Part shown: positions 5,478 through 7,729 of the stretch, one piece after another
How positions within the stretch are numbered: position 1 is the first letter of the stretch
How the letters are laid out: each line of letters starts with the position of its first letter
From: Alphaproteobacteria bacterium
GTDB taxonomy: Bacteria > Pseudomonadota > Alphaproteobacteria > Rhizobiales > Xanthobacteraceae
Assembly: GCA_005884745.1 (NCBI GenBank)
Contig: VAZU01000075.1
Location: forward strand, 11,694-19,422
Direction: 5' to 3'
DNA: 7,729 bases
The notes under the pieces: generated by a model
Told to the model about the DNA's origin: nothing
The model's database searches: none
Seen by the model: the letters and a program-made list of their open reading frames with translations, nothing else
Program-made: the position numbers and the translations under genes

Positions 5478-7586
5478 TCAAAGCCCGGCCCGCTTCACCC
5501 ACACCTTGTTGTCGTGAAACGCGGCGCCCCCGAACGGCGCGATGGCGTCGGCCCCGGTGAGCGTGTTGATGCCGCGCCCATCCTCGAACGCCGCGTTGGG
5601 AAAAATGGACTCGGCGATCAGCACGCCGCGGCGCACCCCGTCGAACAATCTTGCGTGCAGGCGAACCTCGCCGCGCTCATTGCCGAGCACGACTTTGTCG
5701 CCGTCGGCGATCCCGAGCGGCGCGGCATCGTCGGGATGGATCATCACTTCCGGCCGCCGCTCGCGCGCGCGCGATGTCGGCGTCTCGGTGAAGGTCGAGT
5801 TGAGGAACTGCCGCGCCGGTGACGTCGCCAGGCGAAACGGATGGTTCGCGTCAGCCTCTTCGATGATCTGCCAATGGTCGGGGAGGCGCGGCATCTGCTC
5901 GACGGGACCGGCCTCCCACGGATGCCGGTGCGGCACGTGCGGCCAATCCGGCTTGAAGCGGAACTTGCCGTCGCTCCAGGCAAAGCCGTCGACGTAATGC
6001 GCGGTGGCGAAATCGGGCTGGCAATCGATCCAGCGCTTCGCCTCCAGCTCCTCGATGCCGCCCCAGCCGGAACGGCGCAGCGTCCAGTCGATCAGCTCGC
6101 GCGCGCTCATCTCGAACCCCGGGTGACGCGCGTCGAGCCGCCGCGCCAGCGCGCAGATGACCTCGTGGTTGGAGCGGCATTCGCCGGGCGGCTCGACCAG
6201 CTTGGGCCCGAGCTGGATGTATTGGTGGCCGCCGCCCTGGTAGAAGTCGTCGTGCTCGAGAAACATGGTCGCGGGCAGGACCACGTCGGCCATGCGGGCG
6301 GTCTCGGTCATGAACTGCTCGTGTACGCAGACGAACAGGTCCTCGCGGGCAAAGCCGCGCTTGACGAGATCCTGCTCCGGCGCGACCGACATCGGATTGG
6401 TGTTCTGGACGATCAGCGCGGTGACCGGCGGGCCACCAAACAGGGCCTCCGCGTCGCCGACCAGGATCGGTCCGATGCGCGACTGGTCCAGCACGCGGAT
6501 CGAGGGATCGCGGGCGTCGTGCCCCTCGATCATCGTCGTGTCCCAGTGATAGATCGCCGAATTGTTGAAGAACGCGCCGCCGCCCTCGTGGAGCCAGGCG
6601 CCGGTCACCGCCGGGATGCAGCTCGCCGCATGCATGTTGACGGCGCCGTTGCGCGAGCGCGAGAAGCCGTAGCCGAGCCGGAAATACGCGCGCTTACGCT
6701 CGCCGATGAGCGCCGCGAACGCCTCAATGGTGGCGACGTCGCATCCGGTGATCGCCGCGGCCCATTGCGGCGAGCGCGAGTGCACGTGCGCCTCGAGCTC
6801 GGCGGGGACGTCGGTGTAACGCGCAAGATAGTCGCGATCCGCCTTGCCGTCGCGGAACAGGCAATGCATGACCGCGCAGGCGAGCGCCGCGTCGGTGCCC
6901 GGCCGGATCAGCACCGCGAGATCGGCCTGCTGCATGGTGCCGTTGCGGTAGACGTCGACCGCCACGATCTTCGCCCCGCGCTCTTTTCGCGCGCGGGTGG
7001 CGTGCGTCATCACGTTGACCTGGGTGTTGACGACGTTGGTGCCCCAGATCACGACCAGATCGGATTTCGCCATCTCGCGCGGATCGGGGCCGGCGAGCCG
7101 GCCGGTGCCGGCCAAAAACCCGACCCGCGCCGGCGTGTTGCAGATGGTCGAATAGAAGCCGGAATATTTCTTGACATGGCGCAGGCGGTTGATGCCGTCG
7201 CGCATGACGAGCCCCATGGTGCCGGCGTAGTAATAGGGCCACACCGCCTCCGCGCCGTGGCGGCGCTCCGCTTCTGCAAAATTCTCGGCGACGAGATCGA
7301 GCGCGTCGTCCCAGGAGATTTCCGCAAAATCGCCGGAGCCTTTCGGCCCTTTGCGGCGCAGCGGGCGGAGCAGCCGGTCGGGGTGATGCACGCGCTCGGC
7401 GTAACGCGCGACTTTCGCGCAGATCACGCCGAGCGTGTAATCGTTGTCCTCCGCCCCGCGCACGCGCCCGATGGTGCGCTCGTCGAGCACCTCGACTTCG
7501 AGCGCGCAGGTCGACGGGCAATCGTGCGGGCAGGCGGAATAGGCCACCCGCGGCACCGACGCAAACCCAGGCTCGATCCGGTTCAT
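5478..7586 (-). CDS. Molybdopterin (bis-MGD) oxidoreductase with 4Fe-4S site, DMSO reductase superfamily
   Basis: The 702-residue protein belongs to the DMSO reductase/formate dehydrogenase superfamily, which transfers electrons or oxygen atoms at a Mo/W bis-pterin centre. An N-terminal 4Fe-4S site is formed by Cys19, Cys23, Cys27 and Cys56, followed by Ala-Lys58, the conserved lysine of the electron path. The molybdopterin domain has EISWDDALDLVAENF (89-103), MRDGINRLRH, and STICNTPARVGF (146-157), in which Cys149 is the probable metal ligand. Further on are SDLVVIWGTNVVNTQ, ARKERGAKIVAVD, VLIRPGTDAAL, ALIVQNTNPMSVAP and ADVVLPATMFLEHDDFYQGGGHQYIQL. The last ~90 residues (PEVMIHPDDAAPLGIADGDKV onward) are the pterin-binding C-terminal domain. 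There is no twin-arginine signal or membrane anchor, so it is cytoplasmic. The start is the ATG at 7586 with GAGGG six bases upstream; a longer frame to 7667 gives an unconserved leader. No Fe-S or membrane partner subunit is in the window. The substrate is unknown. Confidence 0.93.
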   Translation of the reverse strand: MNRIEPGFASVPRVAYSACPHDCPSTCALEVEVLDERTIGRVRGAEDNDYTLGVICAKVARYAERVHHPDRLLRPLRRKGPKGSGDFAEISWDDALDLVAENFAEAERRHGAEAVWPYYYAGTMGLVMRDGINRLRHVKKYSGFYSTICNTPARVGFLAGTGRLAGPDPREMAKSDLVVIWGTNVVNTQVNVMTHATRARKERGAKIVAVDVYRNGTMQQADLAVLIRPGTDAALACAVMHCLFRDGKADRDYLARYTDVPAELEAHVHSRSPQWAAAITGCDVATIEAFAALIGERKRAYFRLGYGFSRSRNGAVNMHAASCIPAVTGAWLHEGGGAFFNNSAIYHWDTTMIEGHDARDPSIRVLDQSRIGPILVGDAEALFGGPPVTALIVQNTNPMSVAPEQDLVKRGFAREDLFVCVHEQFMTETARMADVVLPATMFLEHDDFYQGGGHQYIQLGPKLVEPPGECRSNHEVICALARRLDARHPGFEMSARELIDWTLRRSGWGGIEELEAKRWIDCQPDFATAHYVDGFAWSDGKFRFKPDWPHVPHRHPWEAGPVEQMPRLPDHWQIIEEADANHPFRLATSPARQFLNSTFTETPTSRARERRPEVMIHPDDAAPLGIADGDKVVLGNERGEVRLHARLFDGVRRGVLIAESIFPNAAFEDGRGINTLTGADAIAPFGGAAFHDNKVWVKRAGL

Positions 7587-7729
7587 GCAAAACCCTCGCG
7601 AAGCGCCATGATCGCCCAATCTAGCCCTTCCGTCGAGCGCCGCATCGCCGCGGAATGGCGGGTGCAAGGGTAACGGCGAGCCCCGGGACAGGCGCCGTGC
7701 GTGAACAAACCTGGGCAGCGTATCGACAC
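7587..7729 (-). promoter_or_regulatory. Upstream region of the molybdoenzyme gene
   Basis: This 143-base stretch precedes the start at 7586 on the minus strand. It holds the Shine-Dalgarno GAGGG and a TAGATT (7623 down to 7618) that could be a -10 element, although the hexamer 17 bases upstream of it is a poor -35. No gene is supported here. Confidence 0.35.

Noticed and set aside
5126..5502. Several short open frames of 64-80 codons on both strands upstream of the cold-shock gene
   Set aside because: No ribosome binding site, no motif, and composition like translated GC-rich non-coding DNA.
5841..7673. Plus-strand open frame of 610 codons opposite the molybdoenzyme
   Set aside because: It is an exact antisense shadow of a well-supported gene. 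The product is Arg/Ala/Asp/Gly-rich without any recognisable domain.
7608..7674. Short plus-strand frame starting at an ATG divergent from the molybdoenzyme gene
   Set aside because: Only about 21 codons, no ribosome binding site, and it overlaps the expected promoter region.

Overview
This window looks like chromosomal DNA of a high-GC alphaproteobacterium, most likely of the Hyphomicrobiales (Bradyrhizobium, Rhodopseudomonas or Pseudolabrys type). This rests on three things: the codon bias, the gene block CDP-alcohol phosphatidyltransferase / AI-2E family permease / HdaA / polyphosphate kinase that is familiar from that group, and a palindromic repeat built on TAGCCCGGATG. The assignment is inference; no search was possible.

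Layout. Positions 1-3038 hold four minus-strand genes, read right to left: a CDP-alcohol phosphatidyltransferase (2484-3038), a PerM/AI-2E family membrane protein (1340-2449), the DnaA-inactivating protein HdaA (648-1331) and the first 208 codons of polyphosphate kinase ppk1 (1-624, running off the window). Gaps of 34, 8 and 23 bases suggest one operon linking phospholipid synthesis, a membrane permease, control of replication initiation and polyphosphate synthesis. A 241-base intergenic region with GC-rich hairpins separates this block from a divergent plus-strand pair. That pair is purN (3280-3933, formyl transfer to GAR in purine synthesis) and a GST/FAXC-like protein (3943-4674) whose ribosome binding site begins inside the purN stop codon. 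purM, which often precedes purN, is not present.

Positions 4678-4803 are a compound palindromic repeat. It is followed by an intrinsic terminator that serves the minus-strand cold-shock gene (4894-5097). Positions 5098-5477 contain no convincing gene but include two adjacent inverted repeats. Positions 5478-7586 encode a 702-residue cytoplasmic molybdopterin (bis-MGD) oxidoreductase with an N-terminal 4Fe-4S site, no Tat signal and no partner subunit in view.

Nearly all of the window is ordinary housekeeping sequence. I see no defence system, mobile element, CRISPR array, RNA gene or clearly new system. The parts most worth a second look are the repeat/terminator cluster between the GST-like gene and the cold-shock gene, the paired inverted repeats upstream of the cold-shock gene, and the orphan molybdoenzyme of unknown substrate.
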